Shown piece by piece: positions 1 to 8,900 of a stretch of DNA of 64,000 bases (positions are counted from its first letter, which is position 1; each line of letters opens with the position of its first letter). Source of the DNA: a bacterium (GTDB taxonomy: Bacteria > Ratteibacteria > UBA8468 > B48-G9 > JAFGKM01). The stretch is from positions 1-64,000 of the forward strand of contig JALNXB010000002.1 in assembly GCA_023230585.1 (NCBI GenBank), given 5' to 3'. The notes beneath the pieces are model-generated. The model saw only the letters and a program-made list of their open reading frames with translations, was not told the origin of the DNA and made no database searches. The position numbers were made by a program, and so were the translations under genes.

Positions 1-148
1 CCTTTGCATATTACTTATTAAGTAATACCTAAAAAAAAGAGCTCTGTCAAGTGAAGTTACTATTTTTATTGCATTATAGAAATTTATGGTATGATATATT
101 ACTTATTTTTCGCAGAGTTACAGGTTAGAATACTGCCAATTCTCGAAC
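1..148 (+). promoter_or_regulatory. CRISPR leader with probable pre-crRNA promoter
   Basis: AT-rich sequence directly 5' of the first repeat. A TG-extended -10 (TGG then TATGAT at 87-95) lies about 53 nt upstream of the array, with a weak TTGCAT at 69-74 (15-bp spacing). The repeats end in TTGAAAC, which in type I-C arrays marks the leader-distal end, so the leader is on this side. Any cas genes would be to the left, outside the window. Confidence 0.6.
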
Positions 149-645
149 GTCGCTCCCCGTGTGGGAGCGTGGGTTGAAACCTGCTCTTTGCTAATACACT
201 CTAAACAAATGTCTGTCGCTCCCCGTGTGGGAGCGTGGGTTGAAACAAGTTAGCAACAAGCGAGATTAAGGGGAAGAACAAGTCGCTCCCCGTGTGGGAG
301 CGTGGGTTGAAACAAATAATAAGAGCAGATAATAAGCCAACTAATACGTCGCTCCCCGTGTGGGAGCGTGGGTTGAAACGGCTTGCCAAATGCTCTATCC
401 AATAATTCCCTCGGTCGCTCCCCGTGTGGGAGCGTGGGTTGAAACATATGCAAAAAATAAATCTCCGAACCATTAGGGAGGTCGCTCCCCGTGTGGGAGC
501 GTGGGTTGAAACGAATACAGTGGCTACTGCTGTCCATTGTTTTTTCAGTCGCTCCCCGTGTGGGAGCGTGGGTTGAAACCATTTTTTGATGTGAAAAATA
601 GGTAAAGAGAAAGGTCGCTCCCCGTGTGGGAGCGTGGGTTGAAAC
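149..645 (+). CRISPR. Type I-C CRISPR array, 8 repeats, 7 spacers
   Basis: Eight identical 32-bp repeats (start GTCGCTCCCC, end GCGTGGGTTGAAAC) lie at 149-180, 215-246, 282-313, 348-379, 414-445, 481-512, 548-579 and 614-645. The seven spacers are 34-35 bp and all different. The repeat has the internal palindrome GCTCCC/GGGAGC and the TTGAAAC 3' end typical of subtype I-C. All repeats are perfect, including the last, so the 3' end shows no usual terminal decay. No cas gene is in the window. Confidence 0.97.
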
Positions 646-683
646 AAGAGTTTTTACAGAAAAAAACAGAAAGCAAGAGCACC

Positions 684-712
684 ATGTTCCCCACAGGCGT
701 GGGGATGAACCG
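684..712 (+). CRISPR. Orphan type I-E-like CRISPR repeat
   Basis: A single 29-bp sequence, ATGTTCCCCACAGG followed by CGTGGGGATGAACCG, matches the well-known type I-E repeat (TTCCCC stem, GGGGAT, ending GAACCG). It starts 38 bp after the last I-C repeat. No second copy follows within a 32-bp spacer distance; an IS3-type orfA begins 72 bp later. It looks like the left stub of a second array of a different subtype, truncated by a transposition or deletion. Confidence 0.75.
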
Positions 713-783
713 TTTTTGAGTACACCTTACCTGTTTTGATAAATACCAAGGGGGTGGTAAAATATAATCAAAGGAGGTCCTTT

Positions 784-1083
784 ATGCGAAAGTATGATGA
801 AGAATTTCGTAAAAAAGCTGTAAAGATGTTACTTAAAGGTGAAAGTTCTCTACGGCAATTATCAAAAGAATTGAGAGTAACCCCCAAGACGTTACGTAAC
901 TGGCGGGAAGCATATTTTGAGGAGCAATCTCTTCTGTCTGGTAAAAAAATATCAGAAATAAGACAGGCGTATAAAGAATTTCGAGAGTTAAAGGCAGAAG
1001 GAGTTACATTAAAGCGCCATATAGATATTTTAAAAAAAACATCAAGTATAATACCAGAACTTCCAGAAGAAGAAAAACTTTAA
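784..1083 (+). CDS. IS3-family transposase OrfA (orphan)
   Basis: The 99-aa protein starts MRKYDEEFRKKAVKMLL and carries the helix-turn-helix of the HTH_Tnp_1/IS3 OrfA family (LSKELRVTPKTLRNWRE), then a short basic coiled segment (ELKAEGVTLKRHIDILKK). The start at 784 follows an AAAGGAGG ribosome-binding site, which rules out the longer upstream reading. An intact element would continue into OrfB with the DDE domain. Here only about 120 bp of non-coding sequence follows before the next gene, where a few OrfB-like codons (NQWRSERML, stop) may survive. The element is therefore a remnant and cannot transpose on its own. Confidence 0.8.
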   Translation: MRKYDEEFRKKAVKMLLKGESSLRQLSKELRVTPKTLRNWREAYFEEQSLLSGKKISEIRQAYKEFRELKAEGVTLKRHIDILKKTSSIIPELPEEEKL

Positions 1084-1206
1084 GAAAAAAACTGATGAAA
1101 CAAATTATCTTTTTATTATAAAACTAACCAATGGCGTAGTGAAAGAATGCTTTAGGTATTATGGTGTAATAACACCCAAGTCGAATACGGGCAAGGGAGG
1201 AGACTA

Positions 1207-2355
1207 ATGAAAGTAAGACCATCTGTAAAATCTGGGGCAGAGCCCCAACTCTTGAACACAGTTTTTTTAGGGCTTGACCATACGACGCCTGGGGTGGCTG
1301 TCCTTGTGGCAACCAAAAAAGAGATTCTTTACGAAAAGTACATTGGACTTGCAAATCTTGAATACAATATTCCAATTCGGAAGGATACCCTTTTTAACCT
1401 TGCTTCAATATCTAAACCGTTGACTGCGACAGGTATTATGCTTCTCGTGCAGAAAAAACGTCTCTCCCTTGATGATGAGGTTGGAGTCTACTTTCCTGAG
1501 TTAAAAAGTTGTTGTAAAAGCGTGCGGATTAGACATCTCCTTAGTCATTCCTCTGGCGTGTCCAGCGGTAGTATTGTGAACCCCAGTACGGGCGATATAT
1601 CTTCCCCGGAGAACCAGCATATATGTAATGTTTTACGTGCTGGCCGTTTTTTCCCAGAATCTTCAAACAAAACCCATTTTGATTATGCCGAGATGAGGGC
1701 ATCGTATGGAAATAAAGATGTATATGAAATGTTTCTCGCTTCAAGCCCTTTTTGTAATTATCCGCCAGGAACGAGATACGAGTATTCAAACACATGGTAT
1801 GCGCTTCTGGCTCTCCTTGTTGAGCGTGTTCTTGACCGCCCCTTTTCTGAATTTATGAAGGAGTCTGTTTTTCAGCCTTTTGGGATGGACTGTTCCTGTA
1901 TTTGTAGCGATATGAGGCAGGTTATTCCAAAACGCGCTTGGGGGTACAATCGTCACAATAACGGGGAATATTCATTTCAACAGAGAGTTTTTTTCGCGAA
2001 CGGATCTGGCGGAGTTTTTTCTAATGTGAGAGACTTGTACCGTTTTTGGAAAGGGCTACTTTCCGACAGGTTCTTGAAAAAGGATTTAAGAGAATTGATG
2101 TGGTCGGACGTTGTGCAGAGGGAAAGAAAAGATACCTTTTATGGTTACGGTTGGCAAATCGACCATAGTAACTCTTTGTACAGGGTAGGTCATACTGGAA
2201 GTATGGAAGGATTCAAGAATATCTTAAGGTTTTATCCGCAAGAAGGGCTTTTGGTCTGCGTTCTTTCTAACTCTGCATACCTCTTATCTGGGGAGGAAAG
2301 GGAATCTTGCGCAGATAAAATATACCGTATTTTCACATCTGAAAAGAACCCGTGA
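1207..2355 (+). CDS. Serine hydrolase, class C beta-lactamase-like family
   Basis: 382-aa protein of the PF00144 beta-lactamase/penicillin-binding-protein-like family. The three catalytic motifs are visible: SISK (Ser67, Lys70), Tyr193-Ser-Asn195, and His329-Thr-Gly331. These enzymes act by acyl-enzyme formation on D-amino-acid peptides, esters or beta-lactams; the substrate cannot be read from sequence. There is no signal peptide, so it is probably cytoplasmic, unlike a true AmpC. A GGGAGGAG ribosome-binding site sits just before ATG 1207. The gene lies immediately 3' of the IS3 remnant, so its first ~25 residues and its promoter may have been reshaped by that insertion. Confidence 0.85.
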   Translation: MKVRPSVKSGAEPQLLNTVFLGLDHTTPGVAVLVATKKEILYEKYIGLANLEYNIPIRKDTLFNLASISKPLTATGIMLLVQKKRLSLDDEVGVYFPELKSCCKSVRIRHLLSHSSGVSSGSIVNPSTGDISSPENQHICNVLRAGRFFPESSNKTHFDYAEMRASYGNKDVYEMFLASSPFCNYPPGTRYEYSNTWYALLALLVERVLDRPFSEFMKESVFQPFGMDCSCICSDMRQVIPKRAWGYNRHNNGEYSFQQRVFFANGSGGVFSNVRDLYRFWKGLLSDRFLKKDLRELMWSDVVQRERKDTFYGYGWQIDHSNSLYRVGHTGSMEGFKNILRFYPQEGLLVCVLSNSAYLLSGEERESCADKIYRIFTSEKNP

Positions 2356-2527
2356 TGATGGTTTTTCATTTCTTGAAGCGGGGTAAGCGTCTATACAAAT
2401 CTTCTGTTGCCATTTTCTATGACGGGTGTCTTGCTGTGTTTCCTATTTCGTAGAAGTGAAGGGTATGTTCCCAACAGGCATCTATAATGTTAGAGTAATT
2501 GAACATTGTCAATTTCTCCAACCTCCT

Positions 2528-3187
2528 TTATTTAAGCGAATGCCTGCATTTATCGCAGAATATAGAGTCTGTTGAGATTTCTGCACTACATTTGCTACAA
2601 TAGAATATTTCTTGTAGCACAGGTTCATCTGTTCCAGTTGGTACGGGTTTCTTGCCTATTAAAAACTTGTGCCCCACACCAATCGTTATAATTATAAGCA
2701 TAATCAACAACATAACCTTTGAAAAACATAACTGGGGTTTGTAAGATATAGTGGCTTTTTTGTAATGGTTGAGGGAAGTAAAATCTACTGTTTTTCGCCC
2801 GATTTGCTTGCCTGTTGTATCAATTATACTACCAGGGACATGGACAATAGATATACCTTTAAGTTCGTTAATATAACCAAAATCAAGATAAATTGACCCG
2901 TCTTTACCTTTCTCACGATTACCTAACACCTCAAAATCTTTCCATATAAATTTTGCTTGAAAATACTCTTCTTTTTCTGTAACAGATATGGACTGAAGCC
3001 CTTGAGATTTTAATTCATTTTCTAATAGGGATTTTGTAAAAATATTGGTTGGAATTTCTGATACAACGCCTCTTCCGGAGCCGTCGTTGTTAACCCAAAG
3101 TTCTGTTCTACAGCCTGAAAAAAAGAAAGATAAAAACAAGAGAAGAAAAAGCAATAATATACGTTTTTTTATTCTATTATTTTGCAT
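2528..3187 (-). CDS. Membrane lipoprotein with C-terminal zinc ribbon
   Basis: 219-aa protein. Residues 1-26 form a lipoprotein signal peptide (KKR, long hydrophobic stretch, FFFSGC lipobox). A soluble extracytoplasmic domain with the start WVNNDGSGRGVV follows, reminiscent of LppM/DUF3153-type domains. A transmembrane segment (around VMLLIMLIIITIGV) precedes a short tail with two CxxC pairs (YCSKC and FCDKC), a zinc ribbon that would lie in the cytoplasm. The mix of lipid anchor, transmembrane helix and cytoplasmic zinc ribbon is uncommon. Function unknown. Confidence 0.7.
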   Translation of the reverse strand: MQNNRIKKRILLLFLLLFLSFFFSGCRTELWVNNDGSGRGVVSEIPTNIFTKSLLENELKSQGLQSISVTEKEEYFQAKFIWKDFEVLGNREKGKDGSIYLDFGYINELKGISIVHVPGSIIDTTGKQIGRKTVDFTSLNHYKKATISYKPQLCFSKVMLLIMLIIITIGVGHKFLIGKKPVPTGTDEPVLQEIFYCSKCSAEISTDSIFCDKCRHSLK

Positions 3188-3688
3188 TTTTCTCCCAGTT
3201 TATAATTTGCGAAATTAGCACAAAATTGTACGTTTTATATTTCAATTAAATATGTGTTTATTGTGGGTATATTCTTGAGGTGGAGGTTTTCATAACAGGA
3301 TACAAGATTTTCGTTACCTTAGTTTTTAAGCAACGTGAATTTTCAATAACGTATAGACGTAAAAATATAGGGTACATATTTTTAATTTGCATTGTGTCTA
3401 TCAGTAATCCACATTTTATCTATTTTCAAACCCTCTTTGCACTATTAAAGCAAGGCCGTGGTTAACAGGTTGTTTTTAATCTTAACCCTGTTTGAAACTT
3501 TATAACACATTCATACAAATTATAAATTTAATAATTTGGTTAATTATATTCTGCCCCTTTTTTCTTGTCAAATCTTGTCAAAAATATTTTGTCCAAAATG
3601 TAAATAAGATAAGAGCAAAAAGAATGGAACGATGATAACAAGTAATGTGGACTAACAAAAATATATATGTAATAAAGAAGTGCAACTA
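3188..3688. other. Intergenic region without convincing gene
   Basis: AT-rich spacer between divergent genes. One 61-codon hydrophobic open frame (3280-3465) has a GTG start and no family resemblance, and is judged spurious. A short direct repeat, CTTGTCAAATCTTGTCAAAA, is at about 3564-3583. Apart from the promoter at its right border I see no RNA gene or terminator. Confidence 0.4.
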
Positions 3689-3717
3689 TTGACAAAAGAA
3701 ATGCTTTTAGGTAAATT
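3689..3717 (+). promoter_or_regulatory. Sigma70-type promoter of ankyrin gene
   Basis: TTGACA (3689-3694), 17-bp spacer, TAAATT (3712-3717), about 100 bp before the chosen ATG. The second ankyrin gene has a near-identical arrangement (TTGACA-17-TAAATA). Confidence 0.55.
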
Positions 3718-3823
3718 GTATTAAAGAGTTAATACTCTATGATAATAAGAGGATATAAAAATGAACTTTAATGATAATGAAATACGCCAAGTTTGGCAAA
3801 AACCCTTTATAATAGGAGGTAAA

Positions 3824-5293
3824 ATGAAGAGAATTCTATTATTGATATGTGTTTGCTTTGCTGTTACAGTTTTTTCAGAAACAGATAGTTTAAATATAAA
3901 CTCTAAATTGGTAAAATCTGTGAAGGATGGTAATCTTCAAGAGGTTGAAACTTTATTGGTTGCTGGTGGAGATGTAAACACAAAACAAGATGGAAAAACT
4001 ATTTTGGATTTGGCTTCATCTTATGGTCATCTCGAAATAGTTAAACTCTTATTAAGTAAAGGAGCGCGGGTTGATATTAAAGATGATAAGGGATTAACGC
4101 CGTTGTATAGTGCTTCATATAGTGGACACCTTGACGTAGTTAAACTTTTGTTAAGCAAAGGAGCACAAGTTGATGTTAAAAGTAACATAGGCACTACACC
4201 GTTGTATATAGCCTCGCTTGCTGGGCATCTTGAGGTGGTCAAACTTTTGTTAAATAAAGGTGCACAGGTTGATATGAAAGTGGATACTATTGGCACAACT
4301 CCTCTGTATGCAGCCTCTGAGAGGGGACACCTTGAAGTAGTTAAATTTTTATTAAGTAAAGGTGCACGGATTGAAATTAAGGGTCTTTATGGTGAAACTC
4401 CGTTGTTAGGAGCTTTGCTTGCTGGACATTTTGAAGTAGTCAAACTCTTGTTAAGTAAAGGCGCACAGATTGATGTGAATGAAGATGTTGCAGGTGCAAG
4501 TCCATTGTATTGGGCTTCATCTTATGGCCATCTTGAAATAGTTAAATTCTTGTTAAATAAGGGCGCTGTGGTTGATGTGAAAAATGATTTTCATGGTACA
4601 ACTCCGTTGTATGTTGCTTCTCAAGTAGGGCATTTGGAGGTTGTGAAACTTCTTCTTGATAAAGGTGCACAGGTTGACTTGAAAGATGATAAGGGCTTTA
4701 CACCGTTGTATAGTGCTTCAATTGGTGGCAATCTCGAAGTAGTCAAACTTTTGTTAAACAAAGGAGCACAGATTGATGCAAAAACTAATGAGGGTTTTAC
4801 ACCGTTGCATAGTGCTTCGCTTGCTGGACATCTTGAAGTAGTTAAACTTTTGTTAAGCAAAGGAATACAGGTTGATGTGAAAGATGATGTTGTTGGTGCG
4901 ACTCCATTGTTTGCAGCTTCAGGAGCAGGGCATTTAGAGGTAGTGAAACTTCTTATTGAGAAAGGCGCACAGATTGACATACAAACAGTTGAAGGTGGCC
5001 TAATTCCATTACATATAGCTGTTGGAATGGGTCATTTGGAAGTAGTGAAGTTTTTTATTGAGAAGGGTGTAGATATTGATATGAAAATATTGGATACTGG
5101 TGAAACTCCATTGTATATAGCCTCGGAGGAAGGGCATCTTGAAATTGTCAAATTGTTATTGGATAAAGAAGCAGATATTAATACAAAAGATAATTTAGGA
5201 AAAACAGCCAACGATATCGCTAAAGAGAAAAAACATACTAACATTATAAATGTACTTACTAATTTTTCACAGAATAAAAAACTTAAAAATTAA
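3824..5293 (+). CDS. Secreted ankyrin-repeat protein (about 13 repeats)
   Basis: 489-aa protein. ATG 3824 is chosen because it follows AGGAGG and opens a Sec signal peptide (MKRILLLICVCFAVTVFS); the upstream ATG 3761 would bury it. The rest is an almost uninterrupted solenoid of about 13 ankyrin repeats of 33-34 residues, each with a GTTPLYxAS...GHLEVVKLLLxKGA pattern. Repeats are highly alike, indicating recent internal expansion. Several carry one extra residue before the TPL turn. Ankyrin repeats bind other proteins; the export signal places this one in the periplasm or outside, where a binding partner, possibly of a eukaryote or a neighbour cell, would be met. No catalytic domain is attached. 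Confidence 0.9.
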   Translation: MKRILLLICVCFAVTVFSETDSLNINSKLVKSVKDGNLQEVETLLVAGGDVNTKQDGKTILDLASSYGHLEIVKLLLSKGARVDIKDDKGLTPLYSASYSGHLDVVKLLLSKGAQVDVKSNIGTTPLYIASLAGHLEVVKLLLNKGAQVDMKVDTIGTTPLYAASERGHLEVVKFLLSKGARIEIKGLYGETPLLGALLAGHFEVVKLLLSKGAQIDVNEDVAGASPLYWASSYGHLEIVKFLLNKGAVVDVKNDFHGTTPLYVASQVGHLEVVKLLLDKGAQVDLKDDKGFTPLYSASIGGNLEVVKLLLNKGAQIDAKTNEGFTPLHSASLAGHLEVVKLLLSKGIQVDVKDDVVGATPLFAASGAGHLEVVKLLIEKGAQIDIQTVEGGLIPLHIAVGMGHLEVVKFFIEKGVDIDMKILDTGETPLYIASEEGHLEIVKLLLDKEADINTKDNLGKTANDIAKEKKHTNIINVLTNFSQNKKLKN

Positions 5294-5319
5294 CGAAAGA
5301 ACTTGACTCTCCAAACACC

Positions 5320-5793
5320 TTATTTTTTAAGAAAACACTCTACACCTTGTTGGATTGCTTCTTGTTTTCTTGTTATCATATCTGCTGGAAATTCACGATA
5401 TATATTAGAAACATCGGTTGCTTTTTCTTTTACCATTTTAGCAAACTGTTTTGCTGTAAAAATATCTCCCTGTTTTATTCCCAGTTTTTCGCACCATCTG
5501 TTATCTATAAGCAGGTTCCAGTCGTTTTTAGATTTTGGCGCAAGGGGTCTGTATGAAGTATCTATGGTATCAATACATTTGTTCCCAACATTATATTTGC
5601 AAGGTAAACATATTGTATCTATACCCAACTCAATTTCGAATTCTACATCTGGGTTATTAAAAACGATTTCTGCTATTCGATGAACATCGTGTCCAAGAGC
5701 GCTTGGTTTAAACTCTAAATTTTCTATACGGAATGAAGATAAAATATCTACAAGATGGTGCGGCTTTAAATATAATTTTTCTTTTTTTTCCAT
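5320..5793 (-). CDS. DUF1284-like cysteine-containing protein
   Basis: 157-aa soluble protein beginning MEKKEKLYLKPHHLVDIL. The N-terminal L(R/K)PHHL motif and a central Cys cluster (CLPCKYNVGNKC) resemble the DUF1284 family, annotated as putative iron-sulfur binding. A good ribosome-binding site (AAGGAGC) precedes the ATG. Convergent with the ankyrin gene (26 bp between stops). The biochemical role is not known, and the family match is from motif recall only. Confidence 0.55.
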   Translation of the reverse strand: MEKKEKLYLKPHHLVDILSSFRIENLEFKPSALGHDVHRIAEIVFNNPDVEFEIELGIDTICLPCKYNVGNKCIDTIDTSYRPLAPKSKNDWNLLIDNRWCEKLGIKQGDIFTAKQFAKMVKEKATDVSNIYREFPADMITRKQEAIQQGVECFLKK

Positions 5794-5976
5794 AATATGC
5801 TCCTTATAGGGTAAAATGTTTATTGTAAAATATATGTTCTTATTATTGTAACATAAATGTTTTGATAAGAAAAACTATGCTAAAACTTTACTATGTAATA
5901 ATTTGACTACTATAAAGATAAATGATTTAATCTTATTTCAGACCCTAAGGTTTTTCTTTAGGATTTGACTTTAAAA

Positions 5977-8900
5977 ATGGCTTACAAAAAACTGAATATT
6001 AGAAATTCCAAAATCGTAAAAACTCTCATACGTCGACGGAGATTATTCTGCATCTTAATTGTCCTGCTTACCGTACTTAACCTTTTTTGTTTTTTTATAT
6101 TGCCACCTCTGCTTAAGAATCTTGTTGAAAAAAAAATTTCACAAAAGATTAACAGAAATGTAACTATTGATAAAATAAGAATAAATCCTTATGCTTTCTC
6201 TATTGATATAAAAGATTTGTTTATTTCTGAACCAGATAAAAAAGAAATTTTCTGTTATGCTAAACAGGTTTTTGTGGATATCAACATTTCGTCTATTTTT
6301 CGATTTACTCCGGTAGTCAACGAGATGAAGATTGTTAATCCATATTTTAATATAGTTCGTGAAGAGGAATCTCTCTATAATTTTTCTGACCTTATAACCA
6401 AAGATAGCCCTTCGGAAAAACCGTTAAAGTTTTTTATAGGTAATATTGTGCTCAGTAACGGTAGAATTGTTTTCTCAGATAAACCAAAGGAGAAGAAACA
6501 TTTTGTTAGAAAACTAAACCTATCCCTTCCTTTTATCTCTAACTTCCCTGCTTTTATAAACACTTATACGTCCCCAGCTTTTTCAGCAGAAATTAATGAT
6601 TCACTTTTTGCTTTGAAAGGAAAAACTAAACTTTTTTCTGATACCCTCGAGACCTATTTTGATATAGATATTTCTAAGTTTTCTATCCCAGAGTATCTTT
6701 CTTATGTACCTGTTCCTTTGAAATTCAAACTTTTATCAGCATACTTAGAAGGCACCCTCTGTTTATCTTATAAAAACCCTACAAAAGGGAAACAATCTTT
6801 ATCTGTTAACGGTAACCTCTTATTTAGCGATATTTCAATTTCTGGTATAAAAGATAATCCTGTGCTGGATGTTTCAAGTGTTGGTATAGGCATATCTTCT
6901 ATCGAGTTTTTTTCACGTCAAGCAGAGGTTAACCAAATTAACATAGTTTCACCTTCATTTGTACTGGTAAAAGAGAAAGTTGAAGAGTTGGTTTCTAATC
7001 AAGATGCACCTGTCAAGGAAGAGAAAAACCAGAAAACAGATAACCCTTCGTTTGTTTTTAATATAGAAAACATTATGCTTTCTGATGGCAAGTTTTCGTT
7101 TACAGATAAAGTTCTTGATACCCCTTTTCATACTATAATAGATTCGGTTAACTGCGACATTGCAAACCTTTCAAATATGAAAGACCAGTTGGCTCGTTTC
7201 CAACTTTCAGCTAAAAGCGAGGCAGAAGAGACTCTCTCTACAAGTGGAGATATAGGGTTAACACCTTTTGTTTCAGAAGGAAAAGTTGAACTTGATAAAA
7301 TTATAATAAACAGGTATGTTCCATACTACGGTAGGCACATCTTGTTTGATGTTGCTGAAGGGGTAGGGGGTATATCTGGAGAATATAAATATTTTCCAGG
7401 AGAAAACAATATAGGGCTAATATTTTCGGATATATCTCTTTCTCTAAATGGAGTGAAAGCAACGCAAAAAGATGGTACCCCTTTTCTGGAAACACCTTTG
7501 TTCAGGTTGCTTAAAACAGATGTAAACATAAAAGAAAAGAAGGTTTCTGTAGGGAGTTGTCGTGCTGAAAGTATCTCTTTGAGAGGTACAAAGATGAAAG
7601 ACGGGACAATAGATTTTCTACCTCTTTTCCCTAAAACCTCTAATGAAACGAAACCTACTGAGAAAAGTGGTTCAGTGAGATGGGCTTTCTCTGTTGGAAA
7701 TATACAACTTAACAAAAGTTCTTTCTATTTAACTGATAATTCGCCGGTCAACCCTGCATATATTGCTGTTGAAAACTTATCTGCAAAAATTGTGGATTTT
7801 CTTCCTGCAACAGATAAGAAAAGTTCGTTTGAACTCTTTTTTACTTTGAACGAGAAAGGAAAGATTTCCGCTGATGGCTACTTCACTCCTGCGCCTTTAT
7901 CAGCAACATTTGCTCTTGACACATCCGACATACAGGTTATGCCTATCCAACCCTATATTGCGGAAAAGTTAAACATAATAGTTACAGGTGGGAGTTTTTC
8001 GTCTGCGGGGAATGTTTCTTTTATAAAACCTAAAGATAAAAACAGTTCTTTTGTTTACAAAGGGAACGCTTCCGTACAAAATTTTGTATCGGTAGATGAG
8101 CGATATGGAGATACTTTTATAAAATGGTCAAAACTGTCTTTGGAAAAGATGAACATAGGTACAAGCCCAGTTAATATAGCAGTTGAAGAGATTAATCTTA
8201 GAGATTTTGATGCTAATGTAATTATATACTCAGACAATATGATAAATGTTTTAAATGCAGTAAAAAAAGGAGAACCGGCCGTAAAAAAAAAAGAAAGGAG
8301 AACCAGTCAAGAAAAAGATAGCCGTTCAGGTAATACCTATATAGGTAAGATTGGTGTTAAGAATGGATGTATAAACTTTATTGATAAAAGTATAGAGCCA
8401 AACTATTTTACAACAATAGATAATCTTGAAGGAAACTTAACCGGTATCTCTTCAATAAAGAAAGAACCTGCCTCCTTAGAGGTAGTTGCTAAAATTGGTG
8501 GAGATAGTAATCTTCTTTTTACTGGAGGGCTTAGGCCTTTAAAAAAAGATTTTTTTCTTGATATGAAAGTTACTCTCGATGGAATGGATTTAACCTCAGC
8601 AACCCCGTATTCAGGTAAGTATCTTGGATATGCAACTAGAAAAGGGAGGCTTGTCTTAGACCTTGACTACCTTATAGAAAAAAACAAACTTCAATCTCAA
8701 AACAGATTTATTTTTGACCAACTTATTCTTGGTGAACGTATTGAAAGCCAAAGCGCAACAAAACTACCTGTAAAATTTGCTATAGCTCTTTTGAAAGACC
8801 TTTCAGGCAAGATAAGTCTTGACCTGCCTGTTTCTGGTTATATTGATGACCCTAAATTTAGAATAGGTCCTGTTATAATGAAAATGTTTGTTAACCTTAT

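Noticed and set aside
201..647. Long open frames on the minus strand through the CRISPR array
   Set aside because: They are translations of the 32-bp repeat in phase (FNPRSHTGSD, FQPTLPHGER strings); no ribosome-binding site or family.
1030..1092. A-rich slippery heptamers for programmed frameshifting in the IS3 remnant
   Set aside because: A-runs exist near the OrfA end, but there is no OrfB frame to shift into.
3280..3465. 61-codon hydrophobic frame in the intergenic region
   Set aside because: GTG start, no ribosome-binding site, no domain, and AT-rich sequence gives such frames by chance.
5965..5976. TTG start for the AsmA-like gene
   Set aside because: The only AGGA is one base from the TTG; ATG 5977 is better placed.
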